A stretch of 64,000 bases of DNA from Torreya grandis (GCA_037957365.1 JARHVA010001174.1:3153501-3217500); one strand, 5' to 3'; shown: positions 49,311 to 61,860, numbered from the stretch's first letter. Translations and numbers: made by a program. Notes: generated by a model not told the origin, from the sequence alone.

Positions 49311-49715
49311 AAAATCAGCAAACCAAAAGTTCAAGATTTTTTTAAAATATCGAGAAAAAATTAGATTTTTAAAAAAATGTAAAAAATTGTAGACCAAGAG
49401 ATAAAAACTATTTTTTTAATTGAAAGGCATTTCTATAGAAATAGATTTATAGAGAGTAAATAAAATAGATAATTTAACTAATTAATTGTAAAAAATAGAT
49501 TTTTGTAGTTTATATTCAAATTACTGATTACATTGCATTGCACATCTTTCAAACTCAAAGCATTACTTCACATTAAATAACTAATAACTAGATGTTAATA
49601 GATGACAAATTTTCAATTACAATATAGTTTTTACAAAGTCAACCTAAGTAATTATGCAATTACTTCACATTTCATAAATAATAACTAGGATCAACTACCA
49701 ATTGCATTTGCTTAT
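49311..49715. other. AT-rich region upstream of the CACTA transposase
   Basis: Very AT-rich with no gene. On the minus strand this is where the transposase promoter would lie. No convincing TATA or initiation element could be selected among many AT-rich options. Confidence 0.4.
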
Positions 49716-50000
49716 CATGGCATTCCATGAGACCACATTTCTTTGAGGTATTTTTTCAAATATTTCACTACCTTGTCTATGCTACCACATTTTTCATACA
49801 TGTATTCCAAATAATTTTATAAAACATTTCATTGCCTTGTTGCTATGGATAAAAACCTAAAACAAGTGCTTTGGAACAAGCTATGGATGCTTGAAAAAAA
49901 TCTATCAAAACATAATAGTAAACAATATCATAGACAAGGTAGTGAACTGGTTTAAAAAATGCCTCAAAGAAATGTGGTCTCATGGTGATGGAATGGCATG
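49716..50000. repeat. Inverted repeat, ~68-bp arms
   Basis: The arm at about 49716-49783 (catggcattccat, ccacatttctttgagg, ttcactaccttgtctatg) is the reverse complement of about 49932-50000 (catagacaaggtagtgaact, cctcaaagaaatgtgg, atggaatggcatg). The loop is about 150 bases. It could fold as a long hairpin and looks like a small foldback or MITE-type element. Confidence 0.8.
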
Positions 50001-51198
50001 AAAATATATATAAATTCACTTGTCATGGCATTTATCATGGTATTTCATCACCATGAGACCATATTTCTTTGAGACATTTTTTCCAAAATTCATAAAATTC
50101 ATCTTAGGAGTTCATATTCTTTTTGTAATTATTCCAGGAGTCATTCATAAGCATCCCATATCATCTCCATGTGAAATAAATTTATATTTTGATCATTAAT
50201 GTGTTTTTTCTCTATTACCATAGCCTCACAATACATTCAAATAGCTTTGGCAGGTGTGTGGGAACCAAAGGAAGTGAAAATATAGTTATCGCTTCCCCAC
50301 AACATGTAGGAACTTCACTTCTGATGTTACGATATACAGAGACTAGTTACTGTGGCCCTGAAGAGGTCTCAAATATAATTAGTAGGCTAGTAACAAGATT
50401 TTGAGTAGCATATAATATTTCACCATGACCCCATGACAAACAAAATGTTGACCTGTGGTGATGTGGTAAGAACAAATAATAAAGGTTCAATATAGCCCCC
50501 ACATTTTTCATACATGTCTACCAAAGCATTTATCAAATAGTTCACTACCTTATTATTATGGCTAAAATCCTAAAATAAGTGATTTCAAAAAAGCTATGGA
50601 TGCTTGGAAAAAATCTATCAAATCATAATAGTAAGCAATAACATAGACAAAGTAGTGAAGTGGTTGAAAAAATGCCTCAAAGAAATGTGGTCTCATAGTG
50701 ATGGAATGCCATGACGATCCATAAAAATTCACTTGTCATGGCATTCCATCACCATGAAACCACATTTCTTTGAGTATTTTTTCCAAAATTCATAAAATTA
50801 ATCCTAGGAGTCCATATTCCTTTTACAATTATTCTAAGAGTCATTCATTAGCATCCCATATCATGTTTATGTGAAAGCCATTTGTATTTTAATCATTGAT
50901 GTGTTTTTTGTCTCTTACCGTAGCCCCACAATACATTCAAATAGCTTTGGCAGGTGTGTGGGAACCAAAAGAAGTCAAAATATAGTTACAACTTCCCTAT
51001 AGCATATATAAACTTCACTTATGGTGTTGTGGTATACAGAGACTAGTTACTGTAGCCCCATAGAGGTCTCAAAATTAATTAGTGAGATGGTGATAAGAGT
51101 TTGAGTAGCATATAATATTTCACCATAACCCTGTGATAAATAAAATGTTGACCTATGATGATGTGGTAAGAACAAACAATAAAGGTTCACTGTAGCCT
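49785..51198. repeat. Tandem duplication, ~705 bp x 2
   Basis: Unit 1 (about 49785-50490) and unit 2 (about 50491-51198) align throughout. Landmarks are ccacatttttcatacatg, agctatggatgcttg, gaaatgtggtctcat, acattcaaatagctttggca, gtgtgtgggaacc, cagagactagttactgt and gatgtggtaagaac. Each unit also contains facing arms caaagaaatgtgg and ccacatttctttg (in unit 2 at about 50677 and 50760), so the hairpin structure is repeated. Confidence 0.88.
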
Positions 51199-52855
51199 CA
51201 AAGTGGATAAGAAGATAAATGGTAGTATGTTGGTAAGGGCTAAACTGATAGATAACACATACTATAACCCCGTGAAAGTTCAGATAAGGTCTTGTGGGCT
51301 AGCGGTAAGCGGTAAAAGTTATATAAAGTATGTCCCATGCTCCCATGATAAATTTTCTACACAATTCCATTTTATTTTGATATGTTGAAAGATTGCTTAT
51401 TTTAATTTTATGCAAATACATTTAATCTATTTTACAATCTCATCTATTATCCATGCACTTATCGATCCACTTGATATTGAATTGATTAATATTTTTATAT
51501 CACCTTCTATTATTACCATTTTCCATCCTTTCAACACTACTAAATACATCCCCTTTAGGAGTGCCATGTTGTGTCCACCCAATTATTTTTATCATTCCCA
51601 ATATCCAATGAGCATACAAAACAAGGTTGACCTTGGTGGTCCCTTAAGATTCCTCCATCACCTACTATTATTAGATTACCTTATTTGATACAATTCTATT
51701 TTTTGGATTTTTTAGTTGATACATGATCTTTTTTTTCCTTAGGAAAAAATTATAATTTCATATTTAATAATAAGAAATTAGATAATATTAGATGCATATA
51801 AAAACATACCATAGGGATGAAATACATGGATATAATCATCCAAAAAACCCAAACATAGAAAGAGTTGATGTATAAGGCACTCAAATAAAAGCAAACCAAT
51901 ATAAAAAAAAGTTTATCAAGTAAATAAGAAAGATGTTAATGTAAAATAAGCATCCTTACCACATTATTCTCATCTAACTACATGTTAAAGTGCGCATTCA
52001 CATTCATTCATAGAGTTAAGTTTGATTTGGAGTGTTTTGTTATAATCATTGGATTGTTTTCTTTATGTACATGAATAATATTTTGTTTTGTATTTATTTA
52101 GATAATCCACCTATAATTTGATTGATCATAACAATAAATTGGTTGTTGTGAAATCAACTCATTAGCCTATTGAGTATTATTTCCTTATTTTTCAACATAT
52201 CAAATCCAATGCTTATGATGATACGATAAATAGTGAAGGGATACCAAAGGATCCCATGGTCCTTCAAAGGTCAGATAAAAGGTTAGAGGTAACACAATAT
52301 GAGGTATAAGAGATAATTTGTATCCCACTATTCCACAATGATGTGTATCAAGGCTTTTGGGGTGGAAGTAAGTGGTGAAAAATGTGGTATAATCATCCAA
52401 AATCTCTTGCAGTCCTATGATAGATCTAAATAGGTCTTGTGGTGATGTGGTAAAGTATTAAATGTTGAAATGACTATATCACTTCCCCAAAATGGTTATC
52501 ATTGATACTTATGATTGAATTACCCACCTAGCCATTAAATCGATGGCTTATGTTTGAAAGACTTGAATGCTGAGATTTATCAATTTCATGGCATGAACTA
52601 GAGTAATGGCAAAATGACCAGCTCTGTAGCAGAATAAAATTTGAAATTTCTTTATATTTCATCATTCAAGTAAATCTAGTGGTGATTGTAGATGGTGAAT
52701 TCAATATTTATGTGCACACTTAGACCATCTTCCAATTAGGTAAGTCTACCTCATCACTCTCTTCATAAAAGTTGGTATTTAATTTGTGCTTTATTTTTAA
52801 CTAGTTAGGTAGAGCAAGTGACTATCAAAACCCTAGTTCATAAAAGTATCAAACT
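51199..52855. other. No recognised gene; tRNA-like and duplicate fragments
   Basis: No gene is supported. At 51288-51320 the sequence tcttgtgggctagcggtaag resembles a Pol III A box. The segment tcttgtggtgatgtggtaaa at 52436-52456, followed by ctatatcacttcccc, is a fragment related to the 705-bp unit. The last few hundred bases lead into the start of the unknown plus-strand gene. Confidence 0.45.
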
Positions 52856-55800
52856 ATGGCACCTAAGAAATATGAGTCTGTAAGTAAGAACATTGAACCC
52901 CCTTCTCCCAATAATTAGTCTTATTAATAGTAATTATTGGACATTTTTCCAAATTTAATTGATAAAGGTTATAAGAAACAATTCAAAGATGTAGCAAAGG
53001 GGTGTCAGGATGCTAGAGTCCCCATCTCAGGATGGAACCTTTTTTGGTATTTTTATGAAAAGCAAGATGGATAGGGACCAATTGCAAACCCATGGAATTT
53101 GAATTTGGCTGAGTTTGTGGTGCCAAATGTATTAATTGATGTGAATTTGATTAGGATATTGGCACAACACTATCATCCAACCACCAAAACTGTCGGGTTA
53201 CCAAATGGGTCACAATTAGTGGTTGTGGACAAAAATGCAATCATTGATTGCTTCATGCTCAATAAGTAATCCCTCACAAAATTTGACTTGAAGAAGAGTG
53301 AACAATAATATACTAGTCTAATAAATACACATAACAATAGAAGGATTTTAGTCCCAACCACTGCAGTTGAGCCTTTTCCAATTGATGGCTTTGCTATGTA
53401 TTTTAAACGTACATATTTTTCTTTGTGACAAGTGCTAGTAATTGATGCCCAAGATAGAATGTCAGTTGGCATGATGATGATGATGGCCATGAGAATACAA
53501 AACCTAGATGTTAATGTTGAGTATGATTTTGCATCATTTATTGAGAAGAAATTACATGATAGATTTTTGTAAATAAGGGAGAACAAGACACCTATGGAGT
53601 TCAAATATTATTATTCATTGTGTCATTTAATTTTGTATTAGAACATAAGGAATTAACCCAATAGGATAGAATTAAGCATGATTAATCAAAAGAGATAGAG
53701 ATTGCCTACATAGTGTTGGTGTTACAAATGGGACACTCATTATCAGAACTATAAATATGTTGTTTTCCATCATGATTTATCAATCATCATAATGAATTCC
53801 ATTGGTAACCTTTTTCATAGATTGACCAAAGAGGTCAAAGAAATGTTGAGGCCTCTTGCTCATAGGCCAGAATAGGGTACAAACATAACTTTGTTGATTG
53901 GTATTTCTTTCCTAACCATACTATAATTAGAGTGTATGGGTGTACTCAACCACCCCATGTGTTGCCAAAATTTGTGCCAAATAGAATTTATTTTCTTGAA
54001 TTCATGTGGTAGATGCCCTGGATGGAGAAATATGTGATGAAAAAACAAAATAAGGGCACATTTACTCCAAATTCCATTGTGTTTGGTGAATGGTACATTG
54101 GTGCAGATACTTTGGAAGAGTTACAAGCCTATTTGAAGGTTAAATATTCTTTGAAATTAGGGACAAAAAGGGTTTGTGATCCATAGGGTCACATGAACTT
54201 TGTTAGACAAGTCATCTAACCAAGATGGGGATATCCCTTAAAATCAATTTTGATGAGGATGTGATCATAAATTGTCTCACTCTTGAAGAGGTATATAATA
54301 GGAAAATAAAATAGGAAATTTTGAAGAAGATTGAGGATGAAAAAATAAAATAGAAACCTAATTTTTCAATATTTTTTATTGAAGAGAAGGACCCTTTAAA
54401 AAGAATAGATTTAATAATTGATAATTTTGAAAAAATATATAGAAATTTTAAGAAGCAGCTTATAAAGGATACCAACCTCCCTATCAAAAAGCCAACATGA
54501 TTTGTGATTCAAGAACCTAGTCTATATGAAATGTTAGTGTAAGATCTAATTGTTCTTGATTCACCACCTGCCAAAAGGCAAAAAATTGATAATGTTTCTC
54601 CACTAGTTCTATATGAAATGACTGAAGGAGTTGGTGACTCTGAGCAAGTGGCCAATATTTTGAGGCATATGGGAGAGGAAGAGGAAGTTGATCAACCCCT
54701 TATTGGTCAAGAAATAGAAGCACACAAACTAGAAGCAAGAATGGATGAACAAGTATAAGGTAAGTTTGAACTACAAGAATATGAAAGGGTTATGGCTTCT
54801 ATGAGGTTTATCAAGGATGCTGATTTTATCAATACCCTAGAATTTAAAGATTTTTAACTCAAAATGAAGATGAAATAGTTTGAAGAAAAGGTGGAAATAA
54901 ATAAAATGGGTGATAATTAATCTCATCATGATCAAATTGTGATACAAAATTTCAAGGATTTGAAAATTGATGAAATAAATGTCAGCCCTAATGAGGCTAG
55001 ACAATGGTTTTGAAGAGTAATATGTTGATCATCCCTGGGCTTGAATTGAATAAAAAAAAATTGTTGGACCAAGTGAGAAATTGAGATGAACCCATGATGT
55101 TTTTTTAGTTTGATTATGAGGATGGTGTTAGTGGTTGTGGGTTTAACCCAAAGATAAAGACTCTAACAATATGGGCCACATAAGAGAACACCAACAAGCC
55201 AAGATTACTTGATGTAGTCAAAGAGTTGAGGGGAATAGTTGTGGTAAAAACATTTCAAGATACATTAGTGCTTAAATATATCACCCTTACTATACACTCT
55301 ATAATGTTCACACAAACTGATGTCAAGAAAATGGAGTAAAGATTGCTCGACTATGGAAGAACTCAAATTGAGATGAATTGAGATGAAAATAGAGTATAGG
55401 TTATACTAGGAAAATGTCAAACTAAAGCAATATTTAAAGGGTGTTAATTCTCAAATCCAAGCAATTGTGCCATACCAAGCCCCTATGCCACAAATAACCA
55501 GTGATAATACAGTCCTAGTTGATCAATTAAATGCATTGAAGTTGAAGTTGGAGAAAGAAATTGAAGATTTGAAAAATCAAAATGAGAAGACAAAGGATGA
55601 GGCCAAATTGAAAATCCTTGAGGTTTTTGAAAATATTTTAGAATACAAAGTAAAATTATTTGTTGATAAGTTGGGAGATGTGCATGAATTCTATTCTTCC
55701 TTGTCTCAGGCTATTGATAAGTTGAAGGTCAATCTTTCTATTTTGGATCTAATATACAAGAAATGGCAACCTGGACACCAAGCATTTCTAACCTTGTGAA

Positions 55801-56270
55801 AAGTTCTACAAAGAGATTCAGGTGATCTAGCCTCACTCAAGCTAATAGAGAAGATATTGAAAATGATCTTGGATGAATTTTAGTATGTGAATGGTGAGAA
55901 CTAGAAAATGCAGGAAAAGATTGATTCTTTTGTTACCTTTAAACACTAGTTTATTCCTTCCATTTTGATAGAGGAAAAAGGATCAAAGGTTTTGATGCAT
56001 GTAAAATTGATTATGGTCAAATAATTTCTAAAGTCATTGATTTCTTGAAAAAAGATCAAAACATAAATAGTCTCAATTTCAATGTCATTTTGGATAGATT
56101 AATTGCTCTAGATACTAGATATGCAAAGTTCATCATTGATGTCAAAGTGTTATTGGACAAAATATGGAAAGATCACCAAGCCAACCTACTCTAGATCCAA
56201 GAATATAAGTGGCCTAATGATTTCATAGTGTACCAATGGGAGAATCAATATTTGACAACTGAAGAATAAG
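52856..56270 (+). pseudogene. Unknown protein family U, copy 1 (long, decayed)
   Basis: I do not recognise this family. From ATG at 52856 (MAPKKYESVSKNIEPPSP) one frame runs for about 1 kb with only in-frame stops, nearly all at Gln/Trp-type codons. It includes DARVPISGWNLFWYFYEKQD, NPWNLNLAEFVVPNVL, GLPNGSQLVVVDKNAIIDCF, VEPFPIDGFAMYFKRTYFSL and VNVEYDFASFIEKKLHDRFL. After a frameshift near 53875 it continues as HTIIRVYGCTQPPHVLPKFV, FGEWYIGADTLEELQAYLKV and VCDP. An acidic, Lys-rich linker with a short basic cluster (PPAKRQKI, about 54570) follows. From 55420 comes a well-preserved coiled coil: ENVKLKQYLKG, KLEKEIEDLKNQNEKTKDEA, HEFYSSLSQAID, YKKWQPGHQ. The C-terminus ends WPNDFIVYQWENQYL near 56250. 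It lies antisense to the transposase inside the inner CACTA. A homologue is at 62.8-64 kb. Confidence 0.65.
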
Positions 56271-57300
56271 TAGGCCAAGTATGTAGAAGATTAATGAGCA
56301 TCAAGCTAGCATCAACATGGAACCAACAAATCTTGGGTGTCCTCATGTTTTGTCTTTTTCTTATTTCTATGCTTTCTAATATGTATTCAAAATATATTTG
56401 GTGATATTTTAAAGACTTGTCAAAAAGTATATGTGATCCAAAACTTAGAGATTTTTGTTTAAATATAATTCAAGAACACAAAATAGCACAATCATATAAT
56501 GCTATCTCTAGGAACAGATGTTTTATTGCTCATAAAATTGTAGAAAACATATGATTATCTCTAGGAAGAGATGTCTGATCCCTTTCTTAGGCTACATCTA
56601 TTTTTATATATAATTTTAAGGTAGGAGGATGTGGAAGTTCACCAATCTTGATGGAGATAAAATGGTTTGACTTCTTCGATTTATAACAACACAGAATTTG
56701 AGAAATTACTAGTTTTTAAAACTTTCTATTTTTAGATAACACTATTAAAATTGAAATTTTGGGCACTTCCATTGGGTTTTTTTGGGTCAAACCCCATTGA
56801 GCATAGATTATTCCATCTCATCTCATTATCCTCATTCTTATATTTCCAATGATTTGAATGTGGATTCAAACTGAGCTATGGTTCAAAAGTTATGGCTCCC
56901 AAAAGTTCTACCACCAATTAGGGTAGAACCGTCACCCAAATTATCGCATGAAGTGTTTCTTGGATGAATATGTTTTAATATGTCATATTAAGGGGTGGGT
57001 ATATGAAAATTCAATTTTTGGAATGTGAAAGGTCTAAATCTTGTAGCTTCCTTCACCCCTATAAGAAATAAAATAAGACCTTGGGAAAGCTCTGTGGGAA
57101 TTTGATTTTGGAAAAAGACATTGTGAGGCCTACTCTTCAAAGATATATCAATAAAAGAAAACCACATTTCTCTGGTGCCATATATCTAGTTCTCAATTTC
57201 TTGTTGAATATTTATGTTATACTTTATTCAGTTGTCTCCATTTTTATTTCTCCTTATTATTTGAATTAAGATATCAAGTATATGTTTAGTTCTTCAAAAC
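56271..57300 (+). other. 3' flank of family U with LTR-like start
   Basis: No gene. At 56630-56643 a purine-rich stretch, aaggtaggaggatg, is followed by tgtggaagttcacc, which resembles a polypurine tract and LTR start. A TATA-like cccctataagaaat lies at about 57056. If this is an LTR, the family U gene would be the interior of a non-autonomous LTR element. I could not find a matching 5' LTR before 52856. Confidence 0.35.
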
Positions 57301-59870
57301 ACATTAGTTGTTTTTGGGTATTGGGTTTCCTCAAGTAGGGACTAAATTCCATTGAATAGATCACTGTAACTTGGAGGATTCAATTTAGATAATTAATAAG
57401 AACTAGGTAATAATAATCTTGCATGTTTATCCCAGTCATAGACAATCCCATGCAAAGTAATTCATGTTGTGGCTAGATAGAAGGCACAAATCTTTCTATG
57501 AAAAGACTTAGTTACCCAATTTTTGAGAAAGGCACTGATCAATTATTTTCCAAAATCATTTCCTTGTATCATATTCAAAAATTCTAATTTAAAATTTTAT
57601 TGTGTAGAAGTAATAATAAAATATAAAATGAGAACTTCACAAGGAGCGAGATAATGCAGGGTAACGGCCATATATAGAGTTACAGGAGAAATGTGAAATT
57701 TTTTTGTAAGATTTTCTAGTGAATAAAAGATCTAAAAAAATTGAGGATACTATTATTAAGGATGATGAAAATTAAATAGAATCACCTTAAATGAATGATT
57801 TTAAAACACTTAAGTGAATATTCTTGACTGTGGCATTAATAGTTCCAATCCTTTGGCATGTATGGATAGATCTCCCAAATCTTGGCAGCTGAGCTCACTC
57901 AAGCACCATTAATGATATTGAGTTGGGCACAAACGGAAGGGATCTATTTATTAGATCCCAACAAGGTTGTCTCACACCAAATTTGAAGCTGATCATCAAC
58001 AAAAATGGAAACATCAATTTGCCTTTGCAGTGCATGAAGTCAAATGGATTTCTTGGGTTTTATCATAGACTCAAGGCTAAGGGTGATTAAAAATCCTCAC
58101 AAAATTGCTTTAATACACTTTTTGGAGTTGGAAGTGATTAAAATGGTGCTGGGGAGGGATTTTCTAATAGATATAAATAGATATAGAGTCAACTCAGACA
58201 TAGCTTCATGGTTCCTGGTGTTTTTGCTAGATCTTTGAGGTGTGAAGGTGGACATTTTTCTCCTACTGTATGAAATTTTCAATCCAAAATTTTAAGGAAA
58301 TGATTTAGAGGTGGTATTATTGAAAGATTTGGGTGTGGGGATTTTATGGTCTTTATACCTCTCTTCACTGATCATCCCAGATGCAAGGGTTCCATGGCTT
58401 CTATTTCTCCTCAACATGATAGATTGGCTCTTGAATGTCACTACCACTAGGCCACCATCAGCAAAAATTTCATCAGGCACTCCCATTCCCTAGACATGAA
58501 GTTGAATGTGGAATGGGTGTTGTGATTCACAAAGTTGGTAGAAAATGGTTATTTTTATGGGTTTCCTTAGCCAGTGTATTGCATTTCCATGATATTTTGA
58601 TGTAAATACTAATGTATCAAGAAGAAAATTTTGGGAAAGAACATGAAATCTATGGGGTTTCTATAATAGAATGACTTTCCAAGGGAAAATTTATTTCCCA
58701 TGTGTAATAATTTTTTGAATCAACTTAAATAGAATCCCCGCTATGCAGTTTATTGATAAAAAAATTAGTGGAATAGAAAATTTAAAAAAAAATCTAATTC
58801 AAATCATATGCTAGTTTAGATTAGGGTGAATTGGATGATTCAATTGAAAAAAATACATAATCCCCTAATCTTCTTTGAAGTCACCAACAAATTTGAGGAT
58901 TAATTAATCATTGGTGAATATAAGGTAACACCTACCTAAGAAAATCAAAGCCTAAAGTGTAGAGAATCCTAACCACTTGGGTTGATTTTGTTAGTTGGCC
59001 AAATTAGTTGCATAACCTAATCATAAAGCTTCACATCCTTTTAAGGTTTTGCATACTACAAATTTGAGAACCAACATAAGGATTTGGAAATTTTAAGAAA
59101 GGTAACTCGCATAGATCTATGAGATGCCCATGCATTTATCAAGATGGGTGAGTTATTAATATCATCAGACCCCAGTGAAACCTTAGATTCTCTTAAGATT
59201 TCAAAGTCTCTTTTGAAAAAGAGTAGAGAATAAGTATCCATTGAATTTTTAAAAAACATTGGGGTTATTCATTTTGAGCGTGATGAACTAGAGTTGGCTC
59301 AACAAACTTTTATGGAGGCATTAAGAAATGGCATTTGGGTTGAATTCATAAATAAAATCCCCAGTGCCAATTCTACAATTTTTTTGTGTGCTTTAAGGAT
59401 ATGAAATTCTTATAATGACTAGAAGAAGGTGGTGTTTCACTTAAGTTACAAGTTTAATTCCCATATGCTCCAAAATACGTAGAGGAAACTAATAAGAAAA
59501 TAGTTCCCTAAAACCTAAAATACTTGTATGGTTTTGGTACTCAGTTGCCTATGTAACTACTATAAGTTTCCAATTAGAAAGCTATAGATTTTGTCTTTAA
59601 TTTAATGAGGGTTTTGAATTACCTCTAAATTCACTATAGAGGGAATCCCCAAATTTGACTTCACTACAGAAGGCCTCACCAACTTCAAATTATTTACAAC
59701 AAACTTCAAATTCCTTTCCCACCTTTTCAAAAGTCTCTAGGTCCTCTCCAAACAAGATTTATCACCCATGCAAGTAGCTTCTATAAACCAAAACACCTCA
59801 GTGCCAGGTTAATTACCAACTAATGAAATGAGGAAATATTTAATAAATAATGAATCATGCACAATACACT
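57301..59870. other. Weakly coding-like DNA, no recognised gene
   Basis: No domain can be named. Plus-strand protein-like pieces occur at 58044-58493 (ISWVLS-, VLGRDFLIDINRYRVN-like and a Leu-rich stretch) and 58500-58700, with many frame changes. They could be another degraded element inside the CACTA. Open frames on both strands here are below 70 codons. Confidence 0.35.
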
Positions 59871-60092
59871 CCTAAAATATATATTTTTTTAAAATTTCAT
59901 CTAATTTATATTTGCATAACTATTAGTCATTTTTATTTATATGACAATAATTGTTTAGTTGATGACCAAATTAGTCATTTATTTACTCATTTATAGCTGA
60001 GTTGTAAAAAATTAGTAGAATTTAGACATTTTTAGTTATTGTGACTAAAATTTTTAGTCATGTAGTCATTTATTTGCCAAATTCTACTAGTG
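59871..60092 (+). repeat. Right terminus and subterminal repeats of inner CACTA
   Basis: Repeated ttagtcatttt/tagtcatttatt words at 59923, 59970, 60035 and 60064 lead to the terminal ttctactagtg. They match the repeats next to the left ends at 37944 and 39126 in inverted arrangement, as expected for transposase-binding subterminal repeats of En/Spm elements. Confidence 0.8.
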
Positions 60093-61318
60093 TCTATCGG
60101 TACATGTTCTATAGCCTCCACCAACACTGAATTATACCAAAAAGGTGCTTCTAGCATTCCACACAACACCCATCTGACCAACTTCCTCACTACCTCCACC
60201 CTTTTTTGCTCATGTCAGTGGTGATGTAATATCACCAACTCTGGGATGGGATTCCTCATTTTTGACATCGTTGATAGTGAAAAAAATTTACCAATATTAA
60301 TATCAGGTAAAATGACCTTCTTATGGATATCCTTTATGAAAGTTAAGAGAATCAAGAATCTAGTTTCCAAAGCATGAAAATCAAAAGTCAAGATGACACA
60401 TAGGCCATCCCACCCCAAAAATGGTAGGGATGGTAGAGGGGTCAAATCATGCAAATAGATTTGATTGATTAGGCTAAATTAACATTATGGGTAAACACAA
60501 AAAGCTACCACCTTCACCACCTCCTCCACCTCAGATATTAGGAACATGAGATTAGAGGCAAAGATGGTAGCCACTTCTTAGTTTACCCTATTCTTGACCC
60601 CCTTAACTAAGAACTCTTTCCCCAAAACATCTGCTATAACAACATGTACTTCCTCTGAGGTTAGCCAAAAAATATGTCAGATATGGGCTCATGATATAAG
60701 TCCCTCAAAGGTGATCTCCCTCACTTCACTAGACCCAAAGATGAACACAATGGAAAGAAAAATATCACTCTAGTTCTCCATTGAAATCTCCCTGGAACAC
60801 AACATAGAATTTTCAAAGGCCACATGCACATATGCATCACTAAACATGGTAGTAGATGAATAAATGAGCATAGAGGAAGCCTCTAGGCTCCCACATGCAA
60901 AGGAGATCTATCAATCACCCTAATTAAAACACCATCCAAACATAAATGTAAATCCTCCTCCCTAATCACTTCACACACATTCTTGACAAGCAATGATTAA
61001 ATAGAGTGAAAAGGAACAAGCTCGAGGTGTTAGTATGTAGCCACATGCACCACTAAAGGCTCTAATAGATACAAAAATCATTTTTTAATTACTTTATGTG
61101 AAAAAGAAATAAAAAATGACATCCAAGTGGAAATAAACAAAGATCAATCAATGAGGCTATAGGGAAATCCTCCCAAGCTTCCTTGATGTTGCCCAATCTA
61201 TAAACCTCAGGTTGATTGATGCCATAATTTTTAAGGAAGTCCATAGCCATATTCACCTCCTCAAAGCAATGCTACCACTTTATAGTAGAGAAAACTTCCA
61301 AATTTCACCAAGTTTTCT
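60093..61318 (-). pseudogene. LINE-like insertion, unrecognised downstream coding part
   Basis: On the minus strand, downstream of an RNase H domain, protein-like sequence continues for over 1 kb. It includes SMLIYSSTTMFSDAYVHVAF, SSEVREITFEGLIS, LTSEEVHVVIADVLGKEFLV and VATIFASNLMFLISEVEEVV (60900-60500). Next are ILTFDFHALETRFLILLTFI and SKMRNPIPELVILHHH (60454-60215), then VRWVLCGMLEAPFWYNSVLV up to the CACTA border. It seems to continue at 39125. I do not recognise it. It is long for the 3' untranslated part of a LINE, so it may be another element or gene fragment that the RNase H piece was joined to. Confidence 0.45.
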
Positions 61319-61700
61319 TTAAGATATTTTCAAAATACCATGATTTAACATCTTTTTTTCCACAGTCGTAAGGATAACTTGTGAATCACCTTCCACAATC
61401 AGATTTGAGATCCCACATTGGATAGCCAATTCAATACCACTTGCTAAAGCTTGAGCTTCCACTTCATTATTGGACCCATCTTGGGTTTTCTTAGATAGGG
61501 GTCTAATCATTGATTCACAATAATCATGAATAATGCAGCCCACCTTGGATGCACCTGGATTACCATGCATTGCACTATCTAAATTTAGTTTAAACCACCC
61601 AAGAGGAGGGGGCATCCAATCTTGCTTTCTACTTCTGACCTTCTTACTGATGATGACTAACCCATTAATAGGGACAAAAATAAACATATTATTAAACTTG
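61140..61700 (-). pseudogene. LINE-type RNase H domain (RVT_3), 5'-truncated
   Basis: A 122-codon open stretch (61687-61319) reads DWMPPPLGWFKLNLDSAMHG, then NPGASKVGCIIHDY, NNEVEAQALASGIELA and CGISNLIVEGDSQVILTTVE. These are the Asp, Glu and Asp active-site motifs of the RNase H found at the end of plant L1-type ORF2. Decayed sequence after 61319 continues as HCFEEVNMAMDFLKNYGINQ, matching the domain end. Reverse transcriptase is missing upstream. The coding start coincides with the proposed insertion border at 61701, as expected for a 5'-truncated LINE inserted into the outer CACTA. Confidence 0.8.
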
Positions 61701-61737
61701 AATTAAAACATAAAAGTAAATAAAAATATTACATATA
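61701..61737. repeat. Probable target-site duplication, right copy
   Basis: This repeats 38691-38724 with a few mismatches (aattaaaacataaaagtaaa...acatata). Together they would bracket the LINE-like insertion once the inner CACTA is removed. Confidence 0.5.
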
Positions 61738-61860
61738 CGAACAAGCTACAATATGCTAGAAGTTAAAAGATTGATTCAACATCATGATTAAAAAAAGGTA
61801 ATCTACAATAAAAAATTACAACTCTTGCAAATACACCATGATAAATATCCATGAATAACA

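Larger units (their letters stand above)
39126..60092 (-). mobile_element. Inner CACTA (En/Spm) transposon, both ends present
   Basis: The left terminus is cactagtacaaaaacaac at 39126. The right terminus ends ttctactagtg at 60092, the inverted CACTAGTAGAA. Flanking trinucleotides are tcc (39123-39125) and tct (60093-60095), a 3-bp target duplication with one C/T change. Subterminal tagtcattta repeats fill 39126-39540 and 59920-60092. The transposase set lies on the minus strand between 40.6 and 49.3 kb. At about 21 kb it is large because it has taken in a LINE fragment, tandem duplications and an unknown plus-strand gene. It is inserted inside the LINE-like sequence 38725-61700. Confidence 0.82.

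Noticed and set aside
61319..61687. Free-standing host RNase H gene
   Set aside because: Sequence style matches the plant LINE RNase H domain, and its border coincides with an insertion junction.
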